A stretch of 64,000 nt of DNA from Deltaproteobacteria bacterium HGW-Deltaproteobacteria-6. GTDB lineage: Bacteria; Desulfobacterota; Syntrophia; Syntrophales; Smithellaceae. Of the stretch, positions 26,763 through 34,830 are shown piece by piece. The DNA is taken from contig PHAT01000001.1 of assembly GCA_002840435.1 (NCBI GenBank), positions 718,979-782,978 on the forward strand, written 5' to 3'. Positions within the stretch are counted from its first letter, which is position 1. Every line of letters starts with the position of its first letter. A model generated the notes under the pieces. That model worked only from the letters and a program-made list of their open reading frames with translations. It was not told where the DNA came from and ran no database searches. A program made the position numbers and the translations under genes.

Positions 26763-26905
26763 TCATCACTGAAATTTAGAAAACTCTAAAACTGGTAGTC
26801 ACTTAGCAAATTTAGAACCGGGAGTCAATAAAGATCACGAAATAACTGGAATATAAAAAGAACGAGCGTTCTGTTGTGACTGTGATTGAAATTTGTTGTT
26901 GACGA

Positions 26906-27817
26906 TTATCCTTTTCTTGACCTGGTGTCCGGGGCCGGTCCTTCCAGCCATTTTTTTATGCGGTTGGCATCGCCGACCCGGGTCAGTTTGCCTTGAGAAT
27001 CAAGGAGGATAATAAGCAGGGGGCGCTGGGCTACCTGGGCTTGCATAACCAGACAACGTCCGGCTTCACCGGTAAAACCCGTTTTGGAAAGACCTATTTC
27101 CCAGCGAGGATTCTGAATCAATCGATTGGTATTGCGAAACTCCAGTACTCGCCGACCCGAATGGATTGTGGCCTGTTTACAGGTCGTATATTCCCGGATA
27201 AGAGGATATTGGTAGGCGGCATCCACCAACCTCACCAGGTCTCTGGCAGATGAGACGTTGCCGCTGGAAAGTCCGGTGGTATCGTCGAAATGCGTTTCGA
27301 AAAGTTTCAGTGACCGGGCTTTGGCATTCATGGCATTAATACAGGCAGCAAGACCGCCCGGGTAAGTACGCCCCACTGCATGAGCAGAACGATTATCGGA
27401 CGCCATCAGAGCAATCAGCAGAGCCTCTTTGCGTGTAAGCTCTGTCCCGACCGGCAGGCGGGAGTGGCTATGACGAAGGAAATCCACGTCGCTGGTTTCA
27501 ATCGTGAGCGATTCCTGAAGCTTCTCGTCCGCATCCAGCACAACCATGGCCGTCATCAGTTTGGTGATGGAAGCGATGGGTACCACCGCTGTTGCCTGCT
27601 TTTGAACCAGGAGTTCACCGGTTTTCTGGTCCTCTACCAGGGCAGCGGCAGAGCGTAAAACAAGTCCCCGGGGCATCCGGACGGCGTGAGCGGTTAAAGA
27701 GCTCCGATAAGAGACTGCCGTTACCGGCGATTTTGAAAATCCCGTAGTGACCGGAACTGCCAGCATGATCCCGCACAGAATAATCACAAAAGTTACTACG
27801 CCATGTTTATTGGCCAT
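26906..27817 (-). CDS. D-alanyl-D-alanine endopeptidase/carboxypeptidase (peptidase S11, PBP7-like)
   Basis: 303 residues with a signal peptide (MANKHGVVTFVIILCGIML). Penicillin-binding serine-peptidase motifs are present in order: SITK (active-site SxxK), ASDN (SxN) and SKTGFTGEAG (KTG). Cleaves D-Ala-containing bonds in peptidoglycan in the periplasm. It lacks the C-terminal amphipathic anchor of PBP5-type enzymes, so PBP7-like is favoured. Divergent from the hydroxyacyl-CoA dehydrogenase gene. Confidence 0.88.
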   Translation of the reverse strand: MANKHGVVTFVIILCGIMLAVPVTTGFSKSPVTAVSYRSSLTAHAVRMPRGLVLRSAAALVEDQKTGELLVQKQATAVVPIASITKLMTAMVVLDADEKLQESLTIETSDVDFLRHSHSRLPVGTELTRKEALLIALMASDNRSAHAVGRTYPGGLAACINAMNAKARSLKLFETHFDDTTGLSSGNVSSARDLVRLVDAAYQYPLIREYTTCKQATIHSGRRVLEFRNTNRLIQNPRWEIGLSKTGFTGEAGRCLVMQAQVAQRPLLIILLDSQGKLTRVGDANRIKKWLEGPAPDTRSRKG

Positions 27818-27988
27818 GTTCTCTCCAAAAGAGTCGGTGAAATATATAATCCTATTTTCATCGATGCTGTCAAGACAACTTTTTGTGTAATTGATTTACC
27901 AGGTAAAGCAATAATTGCCATAAAGCTAATTATCATAAACATCAAAATCCAAGCAGGTGACAATCGCTCCTTATCCGCCGGTTTTCCC

Positions 27989-28018
27989 TTGACTTCGGCA
28001 GGCCGATGCTGCTATTTT
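27989..28018 (+). promoter_or_regulatory. Possible promoter for the 3-hydroxyacyl-CoA dehydrogenase gene
   Basis: TTGACT at 27989-27994 and TATTTT at 28013-28018 are 18 bases apart, about 75 bases before the ATG at 28093. The rest of the 275-bp divergent region is AT-rich without further clear motifs. Confidence 0.35.
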
Positions 28019-28092
28019 TCTCAACCAGTCTGGCCGGAATAGTTTATTGTATCAGTCATTTTTTCATTCAACATCGACAAGGAGAGTTCGTT

Positions 28093-28950
28093 ATGGAAAT
28101 TAAAAAGGTATGTGTTTTAGGAGCCGGTTTAATGGGTAACGGCATTGCGCAAATTTGCGCTCATGCAGGTTACGAAGTTGCGTTGCGCGATATCGAACAG
28201 AAATTTGTGGATGGCGGAATGAACACGATCAAAAAAAATCTTGGCCGTGACGTTGAAAAAGGAAAGATGACGCAGGCGCATATGGACACTATTCTTGGTC
28301 GAATCAAGCCAACACTGAGTTTAAAGGACGCCGCTGCCGGAGCGGACATCGTCGTTGAAGTAGTGATCGAAGTGATGGACATCAAGAAAAAAGTTTATGC
28401 CGAACTTGAAGACATAGTCCCCAAGCATTGTTTGTTTTTTACGAATACATCGGGACTGAGCATCACGGAGATGGCCGCCGTGACAGGCAGACCGGACCGC
28501 TTTATTGGCACGCATTTTTTCAATCCCGTTCCGGTGATGCGCCTCCTGGAAATCATCCGTGGCCATCAGACATCAGATGAAACGCTGGCGACCGCCATCG
28601 AATGGGGTAAAAGGATCGGCAAAGACGTTATCACAGTGAAAGAAGCGCCGGCTTTTGTCGTCAACAGAATTCTCTGCACAATGCTCAATGAGGCTTTTTT
28701 TGTTCTGGATGAGGGACTGGCCTCGGCTGAGGATATTGACAAGGGCATGGTCCTGGGATGCAATCATCCGATCGGACCGCTGGCGCTGGCCGACCTTGTC
28801 GGCAATGAAACCCTGCTGCGCGTCATCGAAGGATTGCATCGGGAACTGGGCGATAAATACCGGCCCGCGCCTATTTTAAGAAAACTGGTTCGCGCCGGAA
28901 ATTTCGGACGCAAAGCAGGTAAAGGAGTTTATGATTACAGCAAACAATAA
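28093..28950 (+). CDS. 3-hydroxybutyryl-CoA (3-hydroxyacyl-CoA) dehydrogenase
   Basis: 286 residues from the ATG at 28093, which has AAGGAG about eight bases upstream; the longer frame from 28006 has no such site. NAD-binding motif [18 protein letters not shown] at residues 9-26, [25 protein letters not shown] with the catalytic His, and [14 protein letters not shown]. Interconverts 3-hydroxyacyl-CoA and acetoacetyl-CoA in beta-oxidation or butyrate-type metabolism. Paired with the acyl-CoA dehydrogenase 55 bp downstream. Confidence 0.9.
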   Translation: MEIKKVCVLGAGLMGNGIAQICAHAGYEVALRDIEQKFVDGGMNTIKKNLGRDVEKGKMTQAHMDTILGRIKPTLSLKDAAAGADIVVEVVIEVMDIKKKVYAELEDIVPKHCLFFTNTSGLSITEMAAVTGRPDRFIGTHFFNPVPVMRLLEIIRGHQTSDETLATAIEWGKRIGKDVITVKEAPAFVVNRILCTMLNEAFFVLDEGLASAEDIDKGMVLGCNHPIGPLALADLVGNETLLRVIEGLHRELGDKYRPAPILRKLVRAGNFGRKAGKGVYDYSKQ

Positions 28951-29005
28951 TTATTTTTCAAAGACGCCACGGCAGTCTGAATACTGATAAGAAGGAGAAA
29001 TAGAT

Positions 29006-30148
29006 ATGGATTTCGAACTTACCGAAGAAATGAAGATGTTGAAGGAAATGGCCTATAAATTTGCTGTGGCGCAGGTAAAACCGGTATCACAGGAATGTGA
29101 TGAACACGAAAAATACCTGCCGGAAATCAGAATCAAGGCGGCCCAGAATGGTTTGGTCGGCGCGTGGATTCCGGAAGAATATGGCGGACCGGGCGCCGGA
29201 ATCCTGGGCCATGCGATCATCACGGAAGAAATATCAAAGATCGATATGGGCATCGGCCTGAATATTGTTGCCTCGGGCTTCGGTTGCGAATCTATTCTCA
29301 ACTACGGGACAGAAAAGCAGAAAAAAACGTATCTGCCACCGATCTGCGAAGGTGTGAAAGTCAGCGCCGGCGCTTATACAGAACCTAACGCCGGGACGGA
29401 TGTTTCCGGCTATAAAACCCGGGCGGTAAAAGACGGCAATGACTACATCATCAACGGCAACAAAATGTTCATTACCAACGGCATGGTTTGCGACTTTATG
29501 GTGGCTCAGTGCATTACCAACCCGGAAGAAAAAAAACATAACAGCTTCAGCCTCATTATCATTCCGGCGGATGCCAAAGGCGTGACGCGCAATAAACTTC
29601 ACGGGAAAATGGGCATCCGCGCCAGCGATACGGCGGAAATCGCCCTGGAAGACGTACGGGTTCCCCAATCCAATCTGGTGGGAAAAGAAGGGCATGGCTT
29701 TCGCCAGCTCATGCACTTTTTCGATGTCACCCGCGTCATGGTTTCCGGTCAGGCTCTGGGACTTTCGGAAGCCTGCCTGGAAACAAGTATTAAATACGTC
29801 AAGGAAAGAACAGCCTTTGGCGCTCCACTGGGTTCTTATCAAATGACCCAGATGAAGCTGACTGAAATGGCGATCCGTATTGAAGCGCTGCGCGGTCTTG
29901 TTTATAAAGCGGCCTGGCTGATCGATCAGGGGAAACCGGATTATACGCTGGCCGCGATGGCTAAATTTTACGGCGGACAGACCGCCGTCTTTTGCGCCAA
30001 TTACGCCGTGGAATTGCACGGGGGCTATGGTTACATCGACGAATATCCCGTGCAGAAATGGTATCGGGACGCAAAAATTCTGGAACTTTATGAAGGCACC
30101 AAAGAAGCCGAAATCATGACGATCGGCAGGGCTCTGCAGGCACGTTAA
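29006..30148 (+). CDS. Acyl-CoA dehydrogenase
   Basis: 380 residues, the normal family length. AYTEPNAGTDVSGYKT and MFITNGMV are FAD/substrate contacts, FGAPLGSYQMTQMKL and VELHGGYGYIDEYPVQKWYRD are family signatures, and the catalytic glutamate lies in LYEGTKEAEIM. Oxidises acyl-CoA to enoyl-CoA with electron transfer to ETF. Preceded by AAGGAG and co-transcribed with the dehydrogenase upstream. Confidence 0.9.
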   Translation: MDFELTEEMKMLKEMAYKFAVAQVKPVSQECDEHEKYLPEIRIKAAQNGLVGAWIPEEYGGPGAGILGHAIITEEISKIDMGIGLNIVASGFGCESILNYGTEKQKKTYLPPICEGVKVSAGAYTEPNAGTDVSGYKTRAVKDGNDYIINGNKMFITNGMVCDFMVAQCITNPEEKKHNSFSLIIIPADAKGVTRNKLHGKMGIRASDTAEIALEDVRVPQSNLVGKEGHGFRQLMHFFDVTRVMVSGQALGLSEACLETSIKYVKERTAFGAPLGSYQMTQMKLTEMAIRIEALRGLVYKAAWLIDQGKPDYTLAAMAKFYGGQTAVFCANYAVELHGGYGYIDEYPVQKWYRDAKILELYEGTKEAEIMTIGRALQAR

Positions 30149-30156
30149 CAATAAAC

Positions 30157-30203
30157 GGCAGTGAACGGTCCACAGACACCGAACCCAAGAACCGTTCACT
30201 GCC
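30157..30203. terminator. Long inverted repeat after the acyl-CoA dehydrogenase gene
   Basis: Arms GGCAGTGAACGGT (30157-30169) and ACCGTTCACTGCC (30191-30203) form a perfect 13-bp stem with a 21-nt loop. There is no T-run, so it may be a rho-assisted stop or mRNA-stabilising hairpin. The rest of 30204-30368 is AT-rich with no gene seen. Confidence 0.5.
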
Positions 30204-30368
30204 AACGGCTCATATCAAGAGTTGACATATTCTCAACGATACTCCATCCTGCCGCTAATATCCAATTTAGCATCAATTCATGTTGGACTTATTGGCAGAG
30301 CATCTGCGGTAAAGCGTTTATAATAAAATAGAATTAATGATTTAAAACAGCATGGATGGCGAACTTGG

Positions 30369-30854
30369 TTATGTCTTTATATTAACAAATAAGCCCTTGG
30401 CTTCATCCCCCTGAATCGGTTCTTTCCTGGCATATGTAGTTGTCGTCGTTCCCCCGGAAACGTAAATTCGCCCTCACTCCGGACAGACGTCGCTATGGAT
30501 CTGGACAAATGATGTAGCCTTCATCCCCTCCCTGTTTGCCTTTTCCGCATTATGCTGCACATGCTGCTGTTCATGGGCAATAACAGCGCCTCCTGCTTCA
30601 TTGGGAGACAGGTGAGTGGGGCTTTGCATGGATACGGAAGAATCACCAGACTGGTCCTTGTATTTTCTGGCCTTTCAGGTCTTACATTCTTTTGGACCGA
30701 GTTCCTGGCTTCTCCTGTTGGATTCAATTTCGGAAATTGCGGGAATAGATACTCCCATTTGCGGTTGAGATGAGGCGGAATTACTGGAAGGCAGGTTACC
30801 CTGTCCGACGGAATATTGATAGTAATAATTTTGATTGGATAATGGATTGATCAT
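30369..30854 (-). CDS. Probable selenoprotein with two in-frame TGA codons (CxxU ... HExxH ... CxxU)
   Basis: From the ATG at 30854 (AGGA seven bases upstream) to the TAA at 30369-30371 the frame is 161 codons, interrupted only by TGA at codon 60 (30677-30675) and codon 127 (30476-30474). Read through, the protein has a polar Ser/Gln-rich N-terminus (1-50), C57-K-T-U60, RKYKDQSGD, SPTHLSPNEAGGAVIAHEQQH (the HExxH at 94-98), and C124-P-E-U127 followed by GRIYVSGGTTTTYA. As I recall, a family of unnamed bacterial proteins has the same layout with cysteine at both TGA positions (CxTC, RKYQDGS, HEQEH, CPECG, YVSGG). Both TGAs replacing exactly those cysteines, with frame and similarity intact through the end, supports selenocysteine. 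Double nonsense mutation is the alternative. HExxH plus two paired-chalcogen motifs suggests a metal site; activity unknown. Third gene of the small operon. Confidence 0.72.
30447..30462 (-). promoter_or_regulatory. Candidate SECIS hairpin after the second TGA
   Basis: On the minus strand CGTTTC pairs with GGAACG (six pairs, one G-U) around a CGGG loop. The stem starts 11 nt after the TGA at 30476-30474. That is the spacing of the minimal E. coli fdhF SECIS stem-loop as I know it, and the G-rich loop also fits bacterial SECIS features. After the first TGA only weaker options exist: ACCA-GTC-TGGT (30655-30645) or GCCAGA/TCTGGT. Confidence 0.5.
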
Positions 30855-30923
30855 CAATTAATCCTTCTGATACAATTTTAATAAAGATTAACATCTGTGC
30901 CTGCAGCCGGAATCCTTTGCCTC

Positions 30924-31466
30924 TTAATTAGAGGCTGCATTCCGCGCAGCGTTGGTCGCCTGGGCAACCGCAATAGCCAGGGCGGCATTGGCATTTTGAG
31001 CCGCAGCGACAGCCTGGGCGGCTTCGGCTGCTTTGGCGATACTTTCCTTATGATCTGCAGCATCGGCCTTGGCTTCGGCGGCAGCCTGCGTTGCTTTTGC
31101 CGCTTTGGCTGCGGCGCTGTCTCTGGTTGCAGCGGCGGCTTTAACGGCAGCCTGCAATGCAGTTTCCTGAACTTGTTGAAAAATAGTTAACGCATCAGGA
31201 CTTCGCTTGCTGCTGGATTCCAGAACATTGCTGTTAACTTCTGCTTCAACGTTCTTTTGATCCGTTTGCAATGAAGATGCTGCATTATCAGCTTCTACTG
31301 CAGCCCTCTGAGCTTGCCGGGAAATAGTCACTGTGTCAGTTATCTTATTACTGCCGGTCCCGGCCGATTGGACAGTGCTACTAACCTTTGTTTCAGAAGT
31401 CTTTTTAACAGTTTGCGCATGGAACACTGCATTGGCTTGACCTGCTGTAATTGATGAAATAGCCAA
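30924..31466 (-). CDS. Alanine-rich helical protein, unknown
   Basis: 180 residues starting at a TTG at 31466 with AGGGG about nine bases upstream. The N-terminal half is polar and contains ITDTVTISRQAQRAA. A DTVTIS-type segment is common at the N-terminus of FlgM-like and other motility-associated small proteins, as I recall. The C-terminal half (about 120-180) is very rich in alanine and lysine/glutamate, a long amphipathic helix or coiled coil. Composition alone resembles phasins, but no phasin motif is seen. Second gene of the operon with the 59-residue protein and the TGA-containing gene. Confidence 0.6.
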   Translation of the reverse strand: MAISSITAGQANAVFHAQTVKKTSETKVSSTVQSAGTGSNKITDTVTISRQAQRAAVEADNAASSLQTDQKNVEAEVNSNVLESSSKRSPDALTIFQQVQETALQAAVKAAAATRDSAAAKAAKATQAAAEAKADAADHKESIAKAAEAAQAVAAAQNANAALAIAVAQATNAARNAASN

Positions 31467-31489
31467 TCTGGATCACCCCTTTTCTCATT

Positions 31490-31669
31490 CTAGGCAAACG
31501 TATTGATAAGACCTGGCCCTTTAGGCTTTTCCTGCTGCTTAACAGCGGGTTCTTCTTTTGGTCTTTCGGCCACTTGCTGCGGTTGCTGCTGCGGTTGCTG
31601 CTGCTGAACTTTTTGATTCTGTTCGGCTTTCGGATATTGTGTATTACTCTGGATAGCATTGACGTCCAT
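31490..31669 (-). CDS. 59-residue glutamine/proline-rich small protein
   Basis: A short frame starts at the ATG at 31669, with GGAG seven bases upstream, and ends at TAG 31490-31492. It begins MDVNAIQSNTQYPKAEQNQ, has a QQQQPQQQPQQ core and ends KPKGPGLINTFA. The opening MDVNAIQ recalls the MDV start of YjfB-type putative motility proteins, but the rest does not match. First gene of the three-gene operon; the next gene starts 23 bases after its stop. Confidence 0.6.
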   Translation of the reverse strand: MDVNAIQSNTQYPKAEQNQKVQQQQPQQQPQQVAERPKEEPAVKQQEKPKGPGLINTFA

Positions 31670-31724
31670 TTTAGATCTCCTTTTGTTGGCATCCGTTAAC
31701 TGTCAAATAAACTTTTACATAATT

Positions 31725-31752
31725 GTATCGGCACAGACTTAAAAAAACTTTA
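31725..31752 (-). promoter_or_regulatory. Sigma-28 (FliA)-like promoter of the small-protein operon
   Basis: On the minus strand TAAAGTTT (from 31752) is followed by 12 bases and GCCGATAC (31732-31725). The FliA consensus is TAAAGTTT-N11-GCCGATAA, so both boxes match with one base of extra spacing and one mismatch. It lies about 55 bases upstream of the first gene's ATG. Confidence 0.5.
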
Positions 31753-31836
31753 ATTTAATTAATATGCCGTTTTTATGACGTTTATTACCAACAAACAATT
31801 TACCCGTGGACGCCGTATCTTGCCATCCGGCATTTG

Positions 31837-32772
31837 TCAGCCGCGCGACTTGAGATAATCAACTATAGTTTTGAGTGTGTTCTCGGCCTCTTCAAAAGGA
31901 ACCTGGCAGGTACCGACAGAACGGTGACCGCCCCCGCCGCGGCTCAGCATTAACGATCCGATGTCGGCTTTGCAAGTACGGTTAATTATACTGTACCCTG
32001 CCGTGAAGACTACATTCTGTTTCATCTTGCCCCAGATAGCCCGCACGGACACATTCTGCTCCGGATACAAAACGTATTCAACAAAACGGTTGCCGCTTAA
32101 AATCTCTTCCAGATCGCGCAAATCGATAATCATGACGTTTCCGTCTATCCTGGCATGGGTTTTCAGCATGGTTTCGTAATGGTCTTCCTGTTCGAAATAA
32201 CGCACGACACGTTCTTTAACATCAGGGTTTTCCAGGATGTCCTCAATTGTCATGGTTCGGCAATATTTGATCATATCCGTCATTAACTGGATATTACTGA
32301 TCCGGTAGTCATGATAGCGTCCAAGTCCTGTACGTGCGTCCATGATGAAAGAAAGCAGCACCCAGTCTGACGGTTTAAGAATTTCATCTTTGGTGAGATC
32401 CGCCGAATCGCTTTTATCCACGGCCCACATCAAGCCGCTTTCGTCAAACTTCTTAAATCGTCTGATACCATCGTAATAATCATAGATAACTCTGGCGCAA
32501 CTCGGAGCCTGCCGTGAAAAGCCCTTAAATTGTATTGTACGCCTCATTTTGAGGCGTTCCTGTTCGCTGGAATGATGATCGAACCACAAACCGCAACCGG
32601 GAACATAGGGTACGTTGGCCAAAACGTCATTCTGGGTTACTTCTACTTTCCCATCCTGAACATCCTTGGGATGAACAAATATATAACTATCGATGATCCC
32701 TGCTTCTTCCAGGAGGACAGCGCAGGCAAGACCGTCAAAATCGGACCTTGTAATCAGATTCATGTTAAGCAT
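31837..32772 (-). CDS. DHH-family phosphoesterase
   Basis: 311 residues (or 308 from the ATG at 32763, which has GGGG nine bases upstream). Motifs of DHH phosphoesterases: TRSDFDGLACAVLL near the N-terminus, WFDHHSSEQER (DHH) near residue 64, WAVDKSDSADL near 118, and the C-terminal SRGGGGHRSVG (DHHA1, nucleotide binding). Relatives are exopolyphosphatases, nanoRNases and cyclic-dinucleotide phosphodiesterases; the short N-terminal form without CBS or GGDEF modules does not decide between them. Monocistronic. Confidence 0.82.
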   Translation of the reverse strand: MLNMNLITRSDFDGLACAVLLEEAGIIDSYIFVHPKDVQDGKVEVTQNDVLANVPYVPGCGLWFDHHSSEQERLKMRRTIQFKGFSRQAPSCARVIYDYYDGIRRFKKFDESGLMWAVDKSDSADLTKDEILKPSDWVLLSFIMDARTGLGRYHDYRISNIQLMTDMIKYCRTMTIEDILENPDVKERVVRYFEQEDHYETMLKTHARIDGNVMIIDLRDLEEILSGNRFVEYVLYPEQNVSVRAIWGKMKQNVVFTAGYSIINRTCKADIGSLMLSRGGGGHRSVGTCQVPFEEAENTLKTIVDYLKSRG

Positions 32773-32937
32773 CCCCTTCGGCGCTGCCGCTCAATGGCAA
32801 TATCAGGATTAGATATTATGGGATAAAAAACTGTCTACGGAAAATAGTATAAAAATTTCGGACTTATCTGTCAAGTTAATCATGACCGACATTTCTTTGC
32901 CTGATGCCGGAACATACTTCCATGCCACTGAAGCTCG

Positions 32938-34077
32938 TTATTCCTTGATGACTTCTCTGGCAATGACGATACGCTGAATTTCCGATGTGCCTTCGTAGAT
33001 GGTCGTGGCGCGGGCGTCCCGGTATAGGCGTTCAACCTTGTAGTCCTTCGTATAGCCATAGCCGCCATGAACCTGAAGCGCCATGTAGGCACTTGAATTG
33101 GCTGTTTCCGAGGCGAACAATTTGGCCATTGAGGCTTCTCGCGTAAACTTCAACCCCCTGTCCTTGCGGTCTGCCGCAGCCAGGGTCAGCCATGAGGCGG
33201 CTTCTATTTTCGTTGCGGCATCCGCGATCATAAACTGGACGGCCTCAAACGAGCTGATGGTTTTTCCAAACTGGCGTCTTTGTTTGGTGTAGGAAACAGC
33301 CTCATCCAGGCAAGCTCGCGCAATACCGGTAGCCTGTGAGGCAATGCCGATTCTTCCGCTGTCGAGCGCACGCATGGCCACCTTGAACCCTTCACCGGGA
33401 GCACCCAGCAGGTTAACCGCGGGAACTTCACAATCTTCAAAGACCAGTTCGACCGTATTGGATGCCCTCAGCCCGAGTTTTTCTTCTTTTGTTCCGATTT
33501 TAAAACCGGGTGTGCCTTTTTCTATGATAAAAGCGGAAAGCCCTTTCGTCCCCTTCTCCTGGCCGGTTCTGGCAATCAAGTTGATGATATCGGCATACTG
33601 CCCGTGCGTAATGAATACCTTTGTTCCGTTGATGATATATTTGTCTTTTTTAAGAACGGCTGTAGTCGTCATCGAGCCGGGATCAGAGCCGGCATTCGGT
33701 TCCGTCAGCGCAAAAGCGCCCAGCAGCGAACCTTCGGCAAGCCCGCCCAACCATTTATCTTTCTGTTGACTGTTGCCGAATTTCAAAAGAGGTTCGGTGG
33801 ACAAATTGGCAACCGACATGGTGACCGCGCTTGAAGCACACGAATAGGCTATCTCCTGCAGCGCCAGTGAATACGCCACCGCGCCGGCGCCTGAACCGCC
33901 CAGTGCAGGCGGCACCATCATACCAAGCAGGCCAAGGCCGCTCATCTTTTTTATCGCATCCATCGGGAACAGGCCCTGCCGGTCCCAGTCAGCCGCCTTC
34001 GGTTCCAGCTCCTTTTTGGCAAAGTCTCTTGCCATAAGCCTGATCATTTCCTGTTCGCTTGTGAGTTCAAATGTCAT
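32938..34077 (-). CDS. Acyl-CoA dehydrogenase
   Basis: 379 residues. AFALTEPNAGSDPGSM and VFITHGQYADI are FAD-loop motifs; RRQFGKTISSFEAVQFMIAD, QVHGGYGYTKDYKVERLYRD and IYEGTSEIQRIVIAREV (with catalytic Glu) complete the family pattern, closest in character to short-chain/butyryl-CoA-type enzymes. Distinct from the dehydrogenase at 29006. It begins 11 bases after the stop of the XRE-cupin regulator, which may control it. Confidence 0.9.
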   Translation of the reverse strand: MTFELTSEQEMIRLMARDFAKKELEPKAADWDRQGLFPMDAIKKMSGLGLLGMMVPPALGGSGAGAVAYSLALQEIAYSCASSAVTMSVANLSTEPLLKFGNSQQKDKWLGGLAEGSLLGAFALTEPNAGSDPGSMTTTAVLKKDKYIINGTKVFITHGQYADIINLIARTGQEKGTKGLSAFIIEKGTPGFKIGTKEEKLGLRASNTVELVFEDCEVPAVNLLGAPGEGFKVAMRALDSGRIGIASQATGIARACLDEAVSYTKQRRQFGKTISSFEAVQFMIADAATKIEAASWLTLAAADRKDRGLKFTREASMAKLFASETANSSAYMALQVHGGYGYTKDYKVERLYRDARATTIYEGTSEIQRIVIAREVIKE

Positions 34078-34088
34078 AGTCGCTACTC

Positions 34089-34631
34089 TCAGGGTATGTA
34101 CAGAACTACCAGCAGTTCTGCTTTTTCTTCGGAAGGATTGCTCAATGCGTGATGCAGAGCCGAATTAAAATGGATGCATTCGCCCCGTTCCAGAAGGCTG
34201 GTATTTTTGCCAACTGAAATCGAAAGACGCCCTTTTAAGACATAAATGAATTCTTCGCCTTCGTGATGATATTCAACGCCTTCATGAACCGTATTAGGTT
34301 CGATGGTAACAAGGTATCCGCCCAGATGCTTATCGGCGCCTGATTTGGTCAGTTGTTTATAGGCATAGGATCCCGCGCGCCTCTTCTGGCTTTTCACCCG
34401 GGATGATGCTTTTTTGCTTTCGTTTTGATCAAGTGTTTCCACATCAACCTTCAGTGTCCGGCTCAATTGCAATACAAGCGCCACCGGAGGTGTGGTTTCA
34501 TCATTTTCAACTTTTTCCAGAAGGTCGGCGGGATATCCCGTTTCATGGGCCAGTTCTTTGATGCTCAGTTTTTTACCTTCACGATACGCTTTGACGCTTT
34601 GTCCGAATGATTTCTTTTTATCTTTTGCCAT
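34089..34631 (-). CDS. XRE-family transcriptional regulator with cupin domain
   Basis: 180 residues. Helix-turn-helix at about 10-65 (GQSVKAYREGKKLSIKELA, TGYPADLLEKVENDET), a basic linker (SSRVKSQKRRAG), and a C-terminal cupin at about 100-180 (EGVEYHHEGEEFIYVLKGRL, RGECIHFNSALHHALSNP) with the His/Glu metal or ligand residues. Typical of regulators of small-molecule catabolism. Located directly ahead of an acyl-CoA dehydrogenase on the same strand, suggesting an acyl-CoA-related signal. Confidence 0.87.
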   Translation of the reverse strand: MAKDKKKSFGQSVKAYREGKKLSIKELAHETGYPADLLEKVENDETTPPVALVLQLSRTLKVDVETLDQNESKKASSRVKSQKRRAGSYAYKQLTKSGADKHLGGYLVTIEPNTVHEGVEYHHEGEEFIYVLKGRLSISVGKNTSLLERGECIHFNSALHHALSNPSEEKAELLVVLYIP

Positions 34632-34830
34632 AAATTATTTTCCTGAAATAAATTTCTCTCTTTTTTTAAGCCACCTTCACCGTTTTGGCAAGATCATCTG
34701 AATACCCCATGCAAACGCCGTCAAACTTTTAATACATCATCGCAATTCTAGCCGTTTATCTTGCTGATAGCGAATACTTTTTTGATAGCGGATCGCTTTT
34801 TCCCCGGATAATAACAAAAATCCAGCTTTT

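Noticed and set aside
29234-30205. Minus-strand 323-codon open frame
   Set aside because: Antisense to an unmistakable acyl-CoA dehydrogenase.
30521-30727. 68-codon minus-strand frame inside the TGA-containing gene
   Set aside because: A shifted frame without motif; the RKYKDQSGD, HEQQH and CPE segments lie in the other frame.
30369-30854. Reading the two TGA codons as a reassigned tryptophan code
   Set aside because: Other genes in the window use TGA as a normal stop (for example the kinase gene region and the secreted protein at 43503), and the positions call for cysteine-like residues, not tryptophan.
31405-31692. 95-codon minus-strand frame over the start of the small-protein operon
   Set aside because: It is the wrong frame; the in-frame reading with a proper ribosome-binding site gives the 59-residue Q-rich protein and then the 180-residue protein.
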